Shown here piece by piece: positions 6,381 to 13,875 of a DNA stretch of 14,598 bases. The notes under the pieces were generated by a model. The model was not told the DNA's origin, ran no database searches, and saw nothing but the letters and a program-made list of their open reading frames with translations. Positions within the stretch are counted from its first letter, which is position 1. Each line of letters opens with the position of its first letter. The stretch is from Anaerolineae bacterium (GTDB lineage Bacteria; Chloroflexota; Anaerolineae; B4-G1): contig JADHWW010000053.1 of the NCBI GenBank assembly GCA_016783285.1, positions 1 to 14,598 on the forward strand, written 5' to 3'. The translations under genes were made by a program, and so were the position numbers.

Positions 6381-6827
6381 ATGAAGGGGAATCTTCACAT
6401 ACGGCGATTGGGACTTGAGGATTATGACGAACTCTTGGCGTTGTGGCAGCGGGCGGGGCTGCACTCGCTCAAGCCCCGGGGGCGCGATAGCCGCGCTGGT
6501 CTGGCTCGGCAACTCGCCAGCGGCGTCCAGACGATTCTGGGGTTGGAGGTAGACGGTCAATTGGTGGGTATAGTCGTCGTCAATCACAACAGCCGCAAGG
6601 GGTGGATCAACCGGCTGGCGGTAGACCCCGACCACCGCCGGCGGGGCTATGGAGACCGGCTGATCGTGGCAGCCGAGGAGGTGCTGCGTGAGCAGGGCAT
6701 ACACGTCATCGCGACCCTCATCGAGAGCGACAACCCCGCCTCGCTGGCGCTGTTTCGAAAGGTGGGCTATCTTGAGATTGATCCGGGCATCCATTACCTG
6801 ACGAAGCGCGACAGCGACGACGTCTGA
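6381..6827 (+). CDS. GNAT-family N-acetyltransferase
   Basis: 148 aa, a single GNAT domain of usual length. The acetyl-CoA signature is clear: INRLAVDPDHRRRGYGDRL (76-94) contains the Q/RxxGxG/A loop R86-R-R-G-Y-G91. The C-terminal part NPASLALFRKVGY (118-130) is the usual motif-B helix and strand. It should transfer an acetyl group from acetyl-CoA to an amine; the substrate cannot be inferred. The ATG at 6381 is chosen because AAGGAG lies about 8 nt upstream; a GTG at 6360 falls inside the heptamer array. The only intact plus-strand gene in the window, divergent from the glycosyltransferase and meeting the PRPP synthetase gene tail to tail across 19 bp. Confidence 0.88.
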   Translation: MKGNLHIRRLGLEDYDELLALWQRAGLHSLKPRGRDSRAGLARQLASGVQTILGLEVDGQLVGIVVVNHNSRKGWINRLAVDPDHRRRGYGDRLIVAAEEVLREQGIHVIATLIESDNPASLALFRKVGYLEIDPGIHYLTKRDSDDV

Positions 6828-6846
6828 ACCCGGCTTCGCTGACGCG

Positions 6847-7821
6847 CTACTTGTAACGCTGATAGCGCCGAAACACTTCGCCGACACTGCGGCCTTCATG
6901 GACACGCAGGATCACCTCGCCCAGCAGATTGGCGACGGAGAGGACAGTCAGATTGGGCAGTTGCTTCTCCGGCGGAGTGGGGATGGAGTTTGTGGTCACG
7001 AATTCCTTGACAGGGAGTCCCCGCAACCGTTCGACCGCTGGCGGCGAGAAGACGGTGTGAACGAAACACAGGTAAATCTCGCGAGCGTTGTGCTTCTGGA
7101 CGATGTCTACCGCGTTGAGCATTGTGCCGCCGGTGTCCAACTCCTCGTCCACGATGATGACGTCGTGACCTTCCACTTCGCCGACCAGTGTGAGCGCTTC
7201 CGTGCCGGCCGCCCCCCGCCGTTTCTCGATCAACGCCAGGGGCAAGCCCAATTCAGCCGCCAGGTTACGTGCCTTCTTGGCGAAACCCAGGTCTGCGGAG
7301 ACGACGACCGTCTCTTTCAGTTGCTTGTCGCGAAAGTAATCGGCGAGGATAGGAAAGGCGGTCAAGGTATCGCCTGGGATGCTGAAGAAACCCTGAATCT
7401 GATCGGCGTGCAGGTCGAGCGTTATGTAGCGGTCGGCACCGGCGACGCCGATCAAGTCAGCCACCAGTCGGGCGGTGATCGGCACGCGAGGTTGATCCTT
7501 CTTGTCGGAACGGGCGTAAGCCAGGTAAGGGATGACCGCCGTGATGCGGTCCGGCGAGGCCCGTTTGAGCGTGTCCAGGAAGATCAGCAACTCCATCAGG
7601 TTGTGGTTGACCGGGGACGAGGTGGTTTGGATCAGGAAGACGTCCTGGCCGCGCACGCTCTCATGTAGTCGCACAAAGATGTTCTCGTTGGAGAACTGGA
7701 CGACGTCGCGCCCTGACAGTGGTACACCGAGATACTGGCTGATCTCCTCGGCCAGCGCCGGACAACCGCTGCCGCTGAACAGTTTGATGGTCCCGTGCAT
7801 GCCCCCCACAATTTTACCCAT
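6847..7821 (-). CDS. prs: Ribose-phosphate pyrophosphokinase (PRPP synthetase)
   Basis: 324 aa from the ATG at 7821, close to the usual 310-320. It converts ribose 5-phosphate and ATP to PRPP for purine, pyrimidine, His, Trp and NAD synthesis. Numbered from 7821: IKLFSGSGCPALAEEI (12-27), IPYLAYARSDKKDQPR (97-112), DLHADQIQGFF (136-146), catalytic-loop EKRRG (199-203) and PRPP-binding VDEELDTGGTM (224-234). Several signature sites deviate: VVVSADLGFAKKAR replaces the usual SPDxGG form, and DEELDTGGT replaces DDMIDTAGT. It may thus be a divergent or class-variant enzyme. The ATG overlaps the preceding acetyltransferase stop by 8 nt; a TTG at 7830 and an ATG at 7800 (with a G-run just before it) are alternatives. 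Last gene of the seven-gene operon. Confidence 0.88.
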   Translation of the reverse strand: MGKIVGGMHGTIKLFSGSGCPALAEEISQYLGVPLSGRDVVQFSNENIFVRLHESVRGQDVFLIQTTSSPVNHNLMELLIFLDTLKRASPDRITAVIPYLAYARSDKKDQPRVPITARLVADLIGVAGADRYITLDLHADQIQGFFSIPGDTLTAFPILADYFRDKQLKETVVVSADLGFAKKARNLAAELGLPLALIEKRRGAAGTEALTLVGEVEGHDVIIVDEELDTGGTMLNAVDIVQKHNAREIYLCFVHTVFSPPAVERLRGLPVKEFVTTNSIPTPPEKQLPNLTVLSVANLLGEVILRVHEGRSVGEVFRRYQRYK

Positions 7822-8350
7822 TGGCCTCAAACTCCGGTTGTAGGATGCTCATCACGTACTGATCGTGATACGCTCCCTCCTTGAACACCGCCTCGCGGGA
7901 GGTGCCTTCCCGCCGGAAGCCGGCCTTCTCGTAGCAGCGGATGCCCTGTCCGTTGTCCGCGTCCACCTGCAGGAAGACGCGGTGCAGGTTCATCTCGCGG
8001 AAGGCCAGGCCCAGCAGCGTGCGGATGGCGTCGGTGCCGTATCCCTGGTTCCAGTACCCCTTCTCGCCGATGACGATGCCCAATTCGGCGTTACGGTCCT
8101 TCCAGTTAATGCGGTGCAGGCCGATGTTGCCGATGTGCACACCCTCGGCCGTCTCGATGGCCAGCGTCACCGTCTCCTGTCGCTCCAACCGCTCCAACAG
8201 GTTCTCGAACCAGCGTTCCTCCTGTGCCAACGAGAACGACAGGTAGACCAGCAAATGGCGGCGCACTTCGGGATCGCTGAACCACTCGACGAAGCGCGGC
8301 AGGTCATCTCGTTCGATTGGTCGCAGCCGGACTTTCTTCCCCACGATCAT
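7814..8350 (-). CDS. RimJ/RimL-type GNAT N-acetyltransferase
   Basis: 178 aa, typical for the RimJ/RimL branch. It begins VRLRPIERDDLPRFVEWFSD (7-26), has a core strand IGNIGLHRINWKDRNAELGI (73-92), the acetyl-CoA loop KGYWNQGYGTDAI (97-109), and NLHRVFLQVDADN followed by CYEKAGF (139-145). The family acetylates N-terminal amines of ribosomal proteins or small amines and polyamines; the target here is unknown. GAGGGGA precedes the ATG at 8350, which overlaps the stop of the phosphatase gene in an ATGA, so translation is coupled. The 3' end overlaps the PRPP synthetase start. Unrelated in close sequence to the other GNAT in the window. Confidence 0.9.
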   Translation of the reverse strand: MIVGKKVRLRPIERDDLPRFVEWFSDPEVRRHLLVYLSFSLAQEERWFENLLERLERQETVTLAIETAEGVHIGNIGLHRINWKDRNAELGIVIGEKGYWNQGYGTDAIRTLLGLAFREMNLHRVFLQVDADNGQGIRCYEKAGFRREGTSREAVFKEGAYHDQYVMSILQPEFEANG

Positions 8351-8958
8351 ATTTCCCCTCCCAGGTGACAGGTATCGTTCAGGAGCACAATGCGCGGTTG
8401 CACCGGGTTCACTTCGACGATGCTCAGCGACCCGTTGGCGAAGCGGAAGGGCGAAAACCGGCCCGGCAGCCCGATCAGGTGGTTGAGGTAGGCGCCGAGG
8501 CTGCCACCGTGGGCCACCACACCAACTGCCCCATCCGCATGCCGTGAAAGGACCTCGTCAAACGCAGCCACCACGCGTGTCCGAAACTGCACGCTTCCTT
8601 CCCCGCCAGGTAACACGACGCTTTCCGGATCCTCCGCCCAGCGCTGCGCCACGTCCGGGTACTGGACCATCACCTGCTCCCACGTGAGCCCGGTCAGGTT
8701 GCCAACGTCGTATTCCTTGAGTCGCTCGTCGGACACCACCGGCAAGTCCAATGCCTGCCCGATGATCTCCGCCGTCTCCTGCGCCCGCTGCAGCGAGCTG
8801 GTGTACAGGATAGAAGGTGGGTTCCCACGCAGCCGCGCCGCCAGGTGGCGAGCCTGCTCCCGCCCCACCTCGTCCAGCGGCGGGTCCGCGCAGCCCTGGA
8901 TGCGGCCGGCGGCGTTCCAGGTAGAACGACCGTGACGAATGAGAAAGAGACGAGGCAT
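8347..8958 (-). CDS. Histidine phosphatase (phosphoglycerate mutase family)
   Basis: 203 aa. The catalytic RHG triad is at 8-10 in LFLIRHGRSTWN, with R58 in SSLQRAQET, E82 in KEYDVGNLTG and the second catalytic histidine H150 in VVAHGG. These residues form a phosphohistidine intermediate. The length and form fit the cofactor-independent-of-metal broad-specificity branch (GpmB, CobC, PhoE type) rather than glycolytic GpmA. With B12 genes upstream a CobC-like role (alpha-ribazole phosphatase) is conceivable but not shown. The ATG at 8958 is chosen because GGGGAG lies 7 nt upstream, inside the last codons of the methyltransferase gene; an earlier in-frame TTG at 8973 overlaps more. Its 3' end overlaps the RimJ/RimL gene by 4 nt. 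Confidence 0.9.
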   Translation of the reverse strand: MPRLFLIRHGRSTWNAAGRIQGCADPPLDEVGREQARHLAARLRGNPPSILYTSSLQRAQETAEIIGQALDLPVVSDERLKEYDVGNLTGLTWEQVMVQYPDVAQRWAEDPESVVLPGGEGSVQFRTRVVAAFDEVLSRHADGAVGVVAHGGSLGAYLNHLIGLPGRFSPFRFANGSLSIVEVNPVQPRIVLLNDTCHLGGEI

Positions 8959-8962
8959 CGCC

Positions 8963-10024
8963 TTACTCCCCAACGATCAATACTTCCGCTGTCTGGCGTG
9001 TGCTCAGCACGTACTGATAACCATCTAGGGTGTGTACCCGGACGTGCCGCTTCACCTGCCTCACTATGTCTTCCAAATCAGCGATAGGGGGAATGCCGTC
9101 GGCGCGATACGAGATCACGAGTATGGCATCACGGAATCGATCCAGCAAACGGACAAACGCACCGTGAATCGCCGCCGGGTCTACCCAGGGGTTATACACC
9201 CGCTTCATCCGCCGATGCTTACTTTGGTAATCTACCAATGTGGGCCAATCTTCATACCGTGCCAGTCCTTCCAGGAAGTGGTAGAAGTGATGGTAATCTA
9301 CACCGACGCCTTGCTGCGAGATGTACGGAGGGTCAATGTAGACCAGGTCGTAGTCACCTTCGATGTCCCAGGCGTCCTCGTTGAGTGCCTGGTTGGCCTG
9401 ACCATTATCCACCACCAGCGCGTTGGCCTCGTCTACGAAAGCCCGAAAATGCGCCTCGAACAGTGTGTCCCAGGTCGTTTTGTTGCCGAACGAGCGCTCA
9501 ATGTCGGCAAAGCGAAGGTACAGGTTTTTGCGATGGAACAAGTTAAACGGTCGCTTGACCAGGCAGGCTTGGAACAGTGTGTAGTAGGCCAATGCGCGCT
9601 TGTACGGATCGGGCAGCAGAGCAATGTTTTGCACGACGAGATCCAACCACCGGTTCTCCTCATCGGTGTAGTAGATGTCCTTGAAAACATCCACGACAAA
9701 GGTGCGATAGTCCTGCCCAGGCTGGCGAGACAACAAGCCCTCTACGTCCTCGTCGGTCAGATGGATAGTGTTGTTCTCGATCAAAGCCAGGCCCACAAGG
9801 TAGTTGAATCGTAGAATGTCGTTGTAGGTGACCTGCTTGCCCTTCTGCTTGAGCCAGTAGCCGACGACCCCCGTGCCCCCCAAAACATCCAACACCGTAT
9901 CGAACGAAAGCCCCTGAATGTGACCCCATATCCACCGTACCAGTTTAGCCTTGCTGCCCTGGTAACGAGTGCTAGGGACGAACTCCGTCTCGACCTTCGG
10001 CAAATCAAGCGTCAACTGTCCCAT
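8963..10024 (-). CDS. D12-class adenine-specific DNA methyltransferase
   Basis: 353 aa. N6-adenine methyltransferase, transferring methyl from S-adenosylmethionine to DNA. Motif X RYQGSKAKL (20-28), motif I DVLGGTG (46-52, AdoMet binding) and motif IV DPPY (231-234, catalytic) occur in the alpha-class (D12, Dam-like) order X-I-IV. A long insert between motifs I and IV (about 90-215) presumably forms the target-recognition region. It resembles the COG3392-type adenine methylases more than Dam itself, so GATC specificity should not be assumed. Starts are the ATG at 10024 or a GTG at 10030; GGGAAG lies 9 nt before the ATG. It overlaps the upstream restriction-enzyme fragment by 20 nt. G+C looks clearly lower than in the neighbouring meaB gene, suggesting acquisition. 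No full endonuclease accompanies it, so it is probably an orphan. Confidence 0.9.
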   Translation of the reverse strand: MGQLTLDLPKVETEFVPSTRYQGSKAKLVRWIWGHIQGLSFDTVLDVLGGTGVVGYWLKQKGKQVTYNDILRFNYLVGLALIENNTIHLTDEDVEGLLSRQPGQDYRTFVVDVFKDIYYTDEENRWLDLVVQNIALLPDPYKRALAYYTLFQACLVKRPFNLFHRKNLYLRFADIERSFGNKTTWDTLFEAHFRAFVDEANALVVDNGQANQALNEDAWDIEGDYDLVYIDPPYISQQGVGVDYHHFYHFLEGLARYEDWPTLVDYQSKHRRMKRVYNPWVDPAAIHGAFVRLLDRFRDAILVISYRADGIPPIADLEDIVRQVKRHVRVHTLDGYQYVLSTRQTAEVLIVGE

Positions 10025-10226
10025 GGCCACGATCTTCCCAAAAACGTGTGATAGATGCGAGAAGCATCAGCTCAAGGGCTTTAGAGATCACCTTCGTGTC
10101 GCTGCCCAATGAGTACACACGCCGGGCAGTGTCTATAAAGCCCCTCAACGTCCAGAGACCATCTTCCGTCTGCAAGTCCCGCTCAAGACGGGCAAGAAGC
10201 ACTCCAAATTCAGTGGCAGGAAACAT
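10005..10226 (-). CDS. N-terminal fragment of an EcoRV-like type II restriction endonuclease
   Basis: 73 aa with a good ribosome site (GGGAGG, 5 nt before the ATG at 10226), overlapping the meaB stop by 17 nt. Residues 29-53 match, from memory, the N-terminal part of EcoRV: YSLGSDTKVISKALEL here against YPLGSDTKVLSTIFEL, including the EcoRV D36 and E45 positions (D43 and E52 here). EcoRV is about 245 aa and its catalytic D74, D90 and K92 lie beyond the point where this protein ends (WEDRGHGTVDA). No continuation is seen: the next bases already code for the methyltransferase in another frame. It is therefore most likely a deletion remnant without nuclease activity, possibly kept because its translation feeds the methyltransferase. 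A short independent protein is the less likely alternative. Confidence 0.72.
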   Translation of the reverse strand: MFPATEFGVLLARLERDLQTEDGLWTLRGFIDTARRVYSLGSDTKVISKALELMLLASITRFWEDRGHGTVDA

Positions 10227-11205
10227 CTACTCCTCCCTCACGTGTCTCCAGCAGTGCCTGCACCGCTGCATACACATCCACCTCCCGCGCCGCGATGCGC
10301 TCCACCCACGCCTGTATCTGCCCCTCCCCCACCCGCGCCAGCACCCGGTCGAGCAACTCTTGCTGGAGGACGTTGAGCAACTCCGTCTTTACGCGCGCCT
10401 GCTCCCGCCTGGCCCACAGCCCGCTGGCGTGCAGATTTTCCCGATGTGCAGCGACCGCCTCCAGCACCTCCGGCACGCCGGTGCCGTCCAGCGCGACGGT
10501 CTGCAAGATCGGTGGGTGCCAGTGGTTGTCGAGGACATCGCCCGCCCCTCCGCGAGCTCGTTGGGCGAAGGTCTCTGACCGAGCCCTCACCATCTCCAAC
10601 GCGCGCGCCGTCCGCGCTGCCCCTGGCCGGTCCGCCTTGTTGACCACCAGGACATCAGCGATCTCCATCAGGCCAGCCTTCAGCGCCTGCACCTCATCCC
10701 CCATCCCTGGCGCTTCGACGACGACGGTCGTGTGGGCTGTGCGCGCGATATCCACCTCCGCCTGGCCGGCCCCGACCGTCTCCACCAGCACGACGGCGAA
10801 ACCGACCGCGTCAAGTACCTTGACCACATCGCTCGTGGCCCGCGCCAGCCCGCCCAGGCTGCCCCGCGTGGCCATGCTGCGGATGAAGACGCCGGGATCA
10901 CCCGCCAGATCGCGCATGCGCACCCGGTCGCCCAGCAGCGCGCCGCCGGTGAACGGGCTGCTGGGGTCCACCGCCACGACGCCCACCGTCGTGTCCTGGG
11001 CGCGCAGTGACTTTGCCAGTTCGTTGACCAGCGTGGATTTGCCGGTGCCGGGCGCGCCGGTCACGCCGACGATATGGGCCTGACCGGTGTGGGGATAGAG
11101 GGCGGCGAGAGCAGTGCGAGCGTCCGAACCGTTGTCCTCGATCAGTGAGATAAGCCGGGCCAGCGCGTAACGATTGCCGGCCAGGGCCTCCGTTGCCAGT
11201 TCCAC
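10210..11205 (-). CDS. meaB: MeaB/ArgK-type G-protein chaperone of B12-dependent mutase
   Basis: 331 aa, the usual length. A GTPase that gates cofactor loading and protects methylmalonyl-CoA mutase or related acyl-CoA mutases. P-loop GAPGTGKST (50-58), DPSSPF with GGALLGDRVRM (80-97), switch region VETVGAGQAEVDIA (141-154), the family mark GMGDEVQALKAG (167-178) and the guanine-specificity motif NKAD (189-192). The C-terminal region (about 285-325) is the helical dimerisation arm of the family. It starts with a GTG at 11205, one base after the stop of the mutase B12-binding subunit, which explains its partner. Its 3' end overlaps the restriction-enzyme fragment. Confidence 0.94.
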   Translation of the reverse strand: MELATEALAGNRYALARLISLIEDNGSDARTALAALYPHTGQAHIVGVTGAPGTGKSTLVNELAKSLRAQDTTVGVVAVDPSSPFTGGALLGDRVRMRDLAGDPGVFIRSMATRGSLGGLARATSDVVKVLDAVGFAVVLVETVGAGQAEVDIARTAHTTVVVEAPGMGDEVQALKAGLMEIADVLVVNKADRPGAARTARALEMVRARSETFAQRARGGAGDVLDNHWHPPILQTVALDGTGVPEVLEAVAAHRENLHASGLWARREQARVKTELLNVLQQELLDRVLARVGEGQIQAWVERIAAREVDVYAAVQALLETREGGVDVSCH

Positions 11206-11206
11206 G

Positions 11207-11605
11207 TCAGCCCTCGGTCAGTTGCTGGCGGATGAAGTCGGCCACCACCTGGGTGTTCGTGCCTGGGCCGAAGATGCCCGCCACGCCCAGCCCCTTCAGC
11301 GCCGGAATGTCCTCGTCGGGGATGATGCCGCCGACGAACACCTTGACGTGTCCCAGTCCAGCCTCTCGCAGTCCCTCGGTCACCCGGGGCACCAGCGTCA
11401 TGTGCGCGCCCGAGAGGATACTCAGGCCCACTGCATCCACGTCCTCCTGCAGCGCCGCTTCGACGATCATCTCCGGGGTCTGCCGCAGGCCCGTGTAGAT
11501 GATCTCCATCCCGGCGTCTCGCAGTGCGCGGGCGATGACCTTGGCCCCACGGTCGTGGCCGTCGAGCCCAGGCTTGGCGATCAGAATGCGTAGTCGCTCG
11601 CTCAT
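11207..11605 (-). CDS. B12-binding subunit of methylmalonyl-CoA mutase (C-terminal domain protein)
   Basis: 132 aa, the stand-alone cobalamin-binding subunit of split methylmalonyl-CoA-type mutases. The B12 signature DxHxxG is D15-G-H17-D-R-G20 in [13 protein letters not shown], with LSILSGAH (61-68) and GGIIPDED (92-99) completing the pocket; H17 would be the lower axial ligand. It needs a large catalytic subunit, which is not in the window, to isomerise (R)-methylmalonyl-CoA and succinyl-CoA, or a related pair such as isobutyryl/butyryl-CoA. First gene of the operon, directly followed by meaB and preceded by a TTTCCA-17-TATAAT promoter. The subunit assignment is sure, the exact substrate not. 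Confidence 0.92.
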   Translation of the reverse strand: MSERLRILIAKPGLDGHDRGAKVIARALRDAGMEIIYTGLRQTPEMIVEAALQEDVDAVGLSILSGAHMTLVPRVTEGLREAGLGHVKVFVGGIIPDEDIPALKGLGVAGIFGPGTNTQVVADFIRQQLTEG

Positions 11606-11649
11606 CAGGCTTCTCTGCTCCTTGTTGTGGTCGTCTTGGATTAGCAGGG

Positions 11650-11678
11650 ATTATACAATAGTTCGTTTGAGTTGGAAA
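11650..11678 (-). promoter_or_regulatory. Sigma70-type promoter of the mutase-meaB-methyltransferase operon
   Basis: On the minus strand, TTTCCA (11673-11678, 4/6) is followed after 17 bp by TATAAT (11650-11655, perfect). It gives a leader of about 40 nt before the ATG at 11605. It lies immediately next to the broken 5' end of the acyl-CoA synthetase remnant. Confidence 0.6.
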
Positions 11679-11691
11679 GGGACGCAGTTAT

Positions 11692-12395
11692 ATGCCGCCT
11701 ACACCTATGTTCCACGTCAACGCCTGGGGAGTGCCCTATCTAACCACTCTCTACGGGCTCAAGCAGGTCTACCCCGGCAAGTACGAGCCAGAGATGTTCA
11801 TACGCTGGACTGGGCGATCAAGACCGGGTTCCCTGTCCCCTTTGTCAATCTGCGCGTGATGTCCCCAGACGGCCAGGACGTGGCCCGCGATAGTCAGGAG
11901 ACCGGCGAGATCGTGGTCCGCACCCCGTGGTTGACACCGGGATACTACAAGGACCCCGAGCGCAGCGAGGAACTGTGGGCCGGGGGCTGGCTATATACTG
12001 GCGATGTCGCTAACATGGACGAGTACGGCTACATCCAAATCGTGGATCGCATAAAGGACGTCATCAAGAGCGGCGGCGAGTGGATCTCCTCCCTGGAACT
12101 GGAGAATCTGCTCAGCATGCAAGAAGACGTACTGGAAGCAGCGGTGATCGGCGTACCCGACGAAAAGTGGGGTGAGCGACCCTTGGCCATCATCGTGCCC
12201 ACAGAGCAGGGCAGGGAGCGAATCACGGCCACGTCGCTTCAAGGACACCTACAGAGATTCGTGGCCGACGGGGTGATTGCGAAATGGGCAGTGCCTGAGC
12301 ACTACGCCTTCGTGGAGGAGTTACCGAAGACCAGCGTGGGCAAGATTGACAAGAAAGTGTTGCGCAGCCGGTATCCGGAACCCCCGGCCGGCTGA
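11692..12395 (+). pseudogene. Acyl-CoA synthetase (AMP-forming) remnant
   Basis: Two pieces of a fatty-acyl-CoA ligase lie in different frames. The first (11692-11799) reads PMFHVNAWGVPYLTTLYGLK and on to YEPEMF, a mid-protein motif of the family. About base 11800 the frame shifts, and from there to the stop at 12395 the C-terminal part reads KTGFPVPFVNLRVM, GEIVVRTPWLTPGYYKDPE, GGWLYTGDV, the adenylation hinge IVDRIKDVIKSGGEWISSLE, VIGVPDEKWGERP and the C-terminal lysine region KTSVGKIDKK. Missing are roughly the first 200 residues, including the P-loop-like AMP-binding motif, and about 150 internal residues with the YGxTE motif. It cannot make an active ligase. The intact gene would have been about 540 codons. 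It lies divergent from the mutase operon, consistent with a former propionate or fatty-acid role. Confidence 0.85.
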
Positions 12396-12643
12396 TTTCG
12401 AGCCAGTCCGGTAGTGGCCCGCCGTCAGCGCAGATGCCGGGCCCGCCAACCTGTGGTCGGTTGTATCCGGCACCTGCTCGTCTTATGGCGGTAGTCGGTA
12501 GATTGGTAGGAAGGTCGGGGCGATTCGGTGGGCCGCCCGAACCAGCCGGTCATCTGGGCTGGGTGATGGACGACGCCAATGTCGATCGAGGTGGAGAAAG
12601 CGGGGCCGCGAGTGCGGTGTCCCGAGCCTGCCGGTGGGCCACG

Positions 12644-13849
12644 TCACCCGGTCGGGATTTCCACCTGCGCGGTCATGCTGGACCGCAGGTTGAGATCGGT
12701 GGGTTCCAGTTCGATCGTCAGCGTGTAGGTGGTGTCACCCTGCTGCACCACCGCGACCGGTGAGATCGTGACCACGCGCCCGTGCAGTGTCTCTTCCCGG
12801 AAGGCGTTCACTCGCACCAGGACCTCCTGTCCCACCCGCACGCGGGCGATTTGTAGCTCGCCCACGTTCTTGGTCTCGATGCGCCAGCGAGACACGTCGA
12901 GCAGTTCGACGACCGTTGCGCCGGGCGCGGCCCACTCACCCACACTGACCGGCACGGCCGAGACGACACCGTCAAAGGGGGCCAACAGGATCGCGTGCGC
13001 CAGGTCCGCCTGCGCTGCCTCCAGCGCCAGTTGCGCGCGCTCCACGTCCAGTTGTGCCAGGGTGAGCATCTCAGGCTGGACGGGGTGCTGCGCCTCGTAT
13101 AACGTCAACTCTGCCTGGGCCAGTTGCGCTTCGGCACCAGCGATGGCGACGGCGTAACCGTGGTCGGCGGCGTGCATATTGTATCGGGCCAACGTCACGT
13201 TGTAGGAGTCCTGGACCTCGGCCAGGGTGCGCGCCTGGGGTGAAGATGGCGCCCAGGTGGTCGTGCGTGGATCGTTGACTACCTTGTCGTACTCGTTCTG
13301 CGCGTCTTGTAACGCCCGCTCGGCGTTGTCCAGTTCCCAGTGGTCGATGACGTTCTGGTTGCTGCGCTGCCCGGCCTGCGCGTGGGCCTGGGCCAACGCG
13401 GTCTGCGCGCTGCTGATGGCCGCCGTCGCCGCCAACTCTCGTGCCGGGACAGGCGTGGCCTGGGCCTGTAACTGGGCCAGCCTGGCCTGGGCGGTCTCTA
13501 GCTCCAATTCCGCCTGCGCCACGGCACGCTGCAATTCGACATCGTCGAGCGCAGCCAGCGTTTGCCCGGCCTGCACATTCTCGCCAACCTCGACCTCGAC
13601 CAATTCGACGTTCCCGCCCACGCCAAAGCTCAACGCCACTTGCCGGGCAGGCAAAAGCACGCCGTTGGCAGTGATATTGCCTGCGGCAGGCTGGTACGTC
13701 GAACCCGTGTCGCTGGGCACACTGGTCGGCACAGGTTCAGTATCTGCCCCCTGGCCGCACGATGCCAGGCAGAGCGCCAGCAAGCCAAGCAGCAATTCCA
13801 CTTTAATGGCCGTATTCCTTTTAGAAAAGATTTGTCGTTTCAAAGCCAT
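12644..13849 (-). CDS. HlyD/MacA-type efflux adaptor lipoprotein
   Basis: 401 aa from the ATG at 13849. Signal sequence with lipobox LASC (Cys31) for a lipid anchor. Then a first beta/lipoyl half with FGVGGNVELVEVEVGENVQAGQTLAALDD, a long Ala/Gln/Glu-rich coiled-coil hairpin (about 105-285), the second lipoyl half with LLAPFDGVVSAVPVSVGEWAAP (about 288-309) and a beta-barrel region to the end. This is the membrane-fusion layout of ABC or RND exporters. The start is uncertain: 13864 (ATG, no ribosome site), 13849 (ATG, directly touching AAGGAG) or 13843 (TTG, 5 nt from it). Its own promoter at 13876-13904 would make a transcript starting near 13869, favouring the two shorter forms. The permease fragment lies upstream; no ATPase is in the window. 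The substrate is unknown. Confidence 0.88.
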   Translation of the reverse strand: MALKRQIFSKRNTAIKVELLLGLLALCLASCGQGADTEPVPTSVPSDTGSTYQPAAGNITANGVLLPARQVALSFGVGGNVELVEVEVGENVQAGQTLAALDDVELQRAVAQAELELETAQARLAQLQAQATPVPARELAATAAISSAQTALAQAHAQAGQRSNQNVIDHWELDNAERALQDAQNEYDKVVNDPRTTTWAPSSPQARTLAEVQDSYNVTLARYNMHAADHGYAVAIAGAEAQLAQAELTLYEAQHPVQPEMLTLAQLDVERAQLALEAAQADLAHAILLAPFDGVVSAVPVSVGEWAAPGATVVELLDVSRWRIETKNVGELQIARVRVGQEVLVRVNAFREETLHGRVVTISPVAVVQQGDTTYTLTIELEPTDLNLRSSMTAQVEIPTG

Positions 13850-13875
13850 CTCCTTTTTCCCCATTATTTGACATC

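Noticed and set aside
6273..6905. Minus-strand open frame over the GNAT gene
   Set aside because: It is an antisense shadow; its C-terminal oddity comes from the heptamer array, and the plus strand encodes a clear acetyltransferase.
8963..10024. Calling the methyltransferase Dam with GATC specificity
   Set aside because: The class motifs fit, but the long central insert and overall sequence differ from Dam; the nearby relic is EcoRV-like, so specificity is open.
10005..10030. Frameshift fusion of the small protein and the methyltransferase
   Set aside because: The methyltransferase has its own start and ribosome site and a complete motif X at its N-terminus, so a fused product is unnecessary.
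11499..11691. Upstream start of the plus-strand frame ending at 12395
   Set aside because: Its first part is antisense to the mutase B12-binding gene and shows no synthetase similarity; homology in that frame begins only after about 11795.
12487..12520. Possible third heptamer-like array with GGTAG units
   Set aside because: The spacing slips between 7 and 8 bp and units diverge quickly, so it cannot be told from chance in G+C-rich DNA.
12434..12763. Plus-strand open frame of 109 codons
   Set aside because: Low-complexity Gly/Arg/Pro composition, no ribosome site or family resemblance, and it overlaps the efflux adaptor gene.
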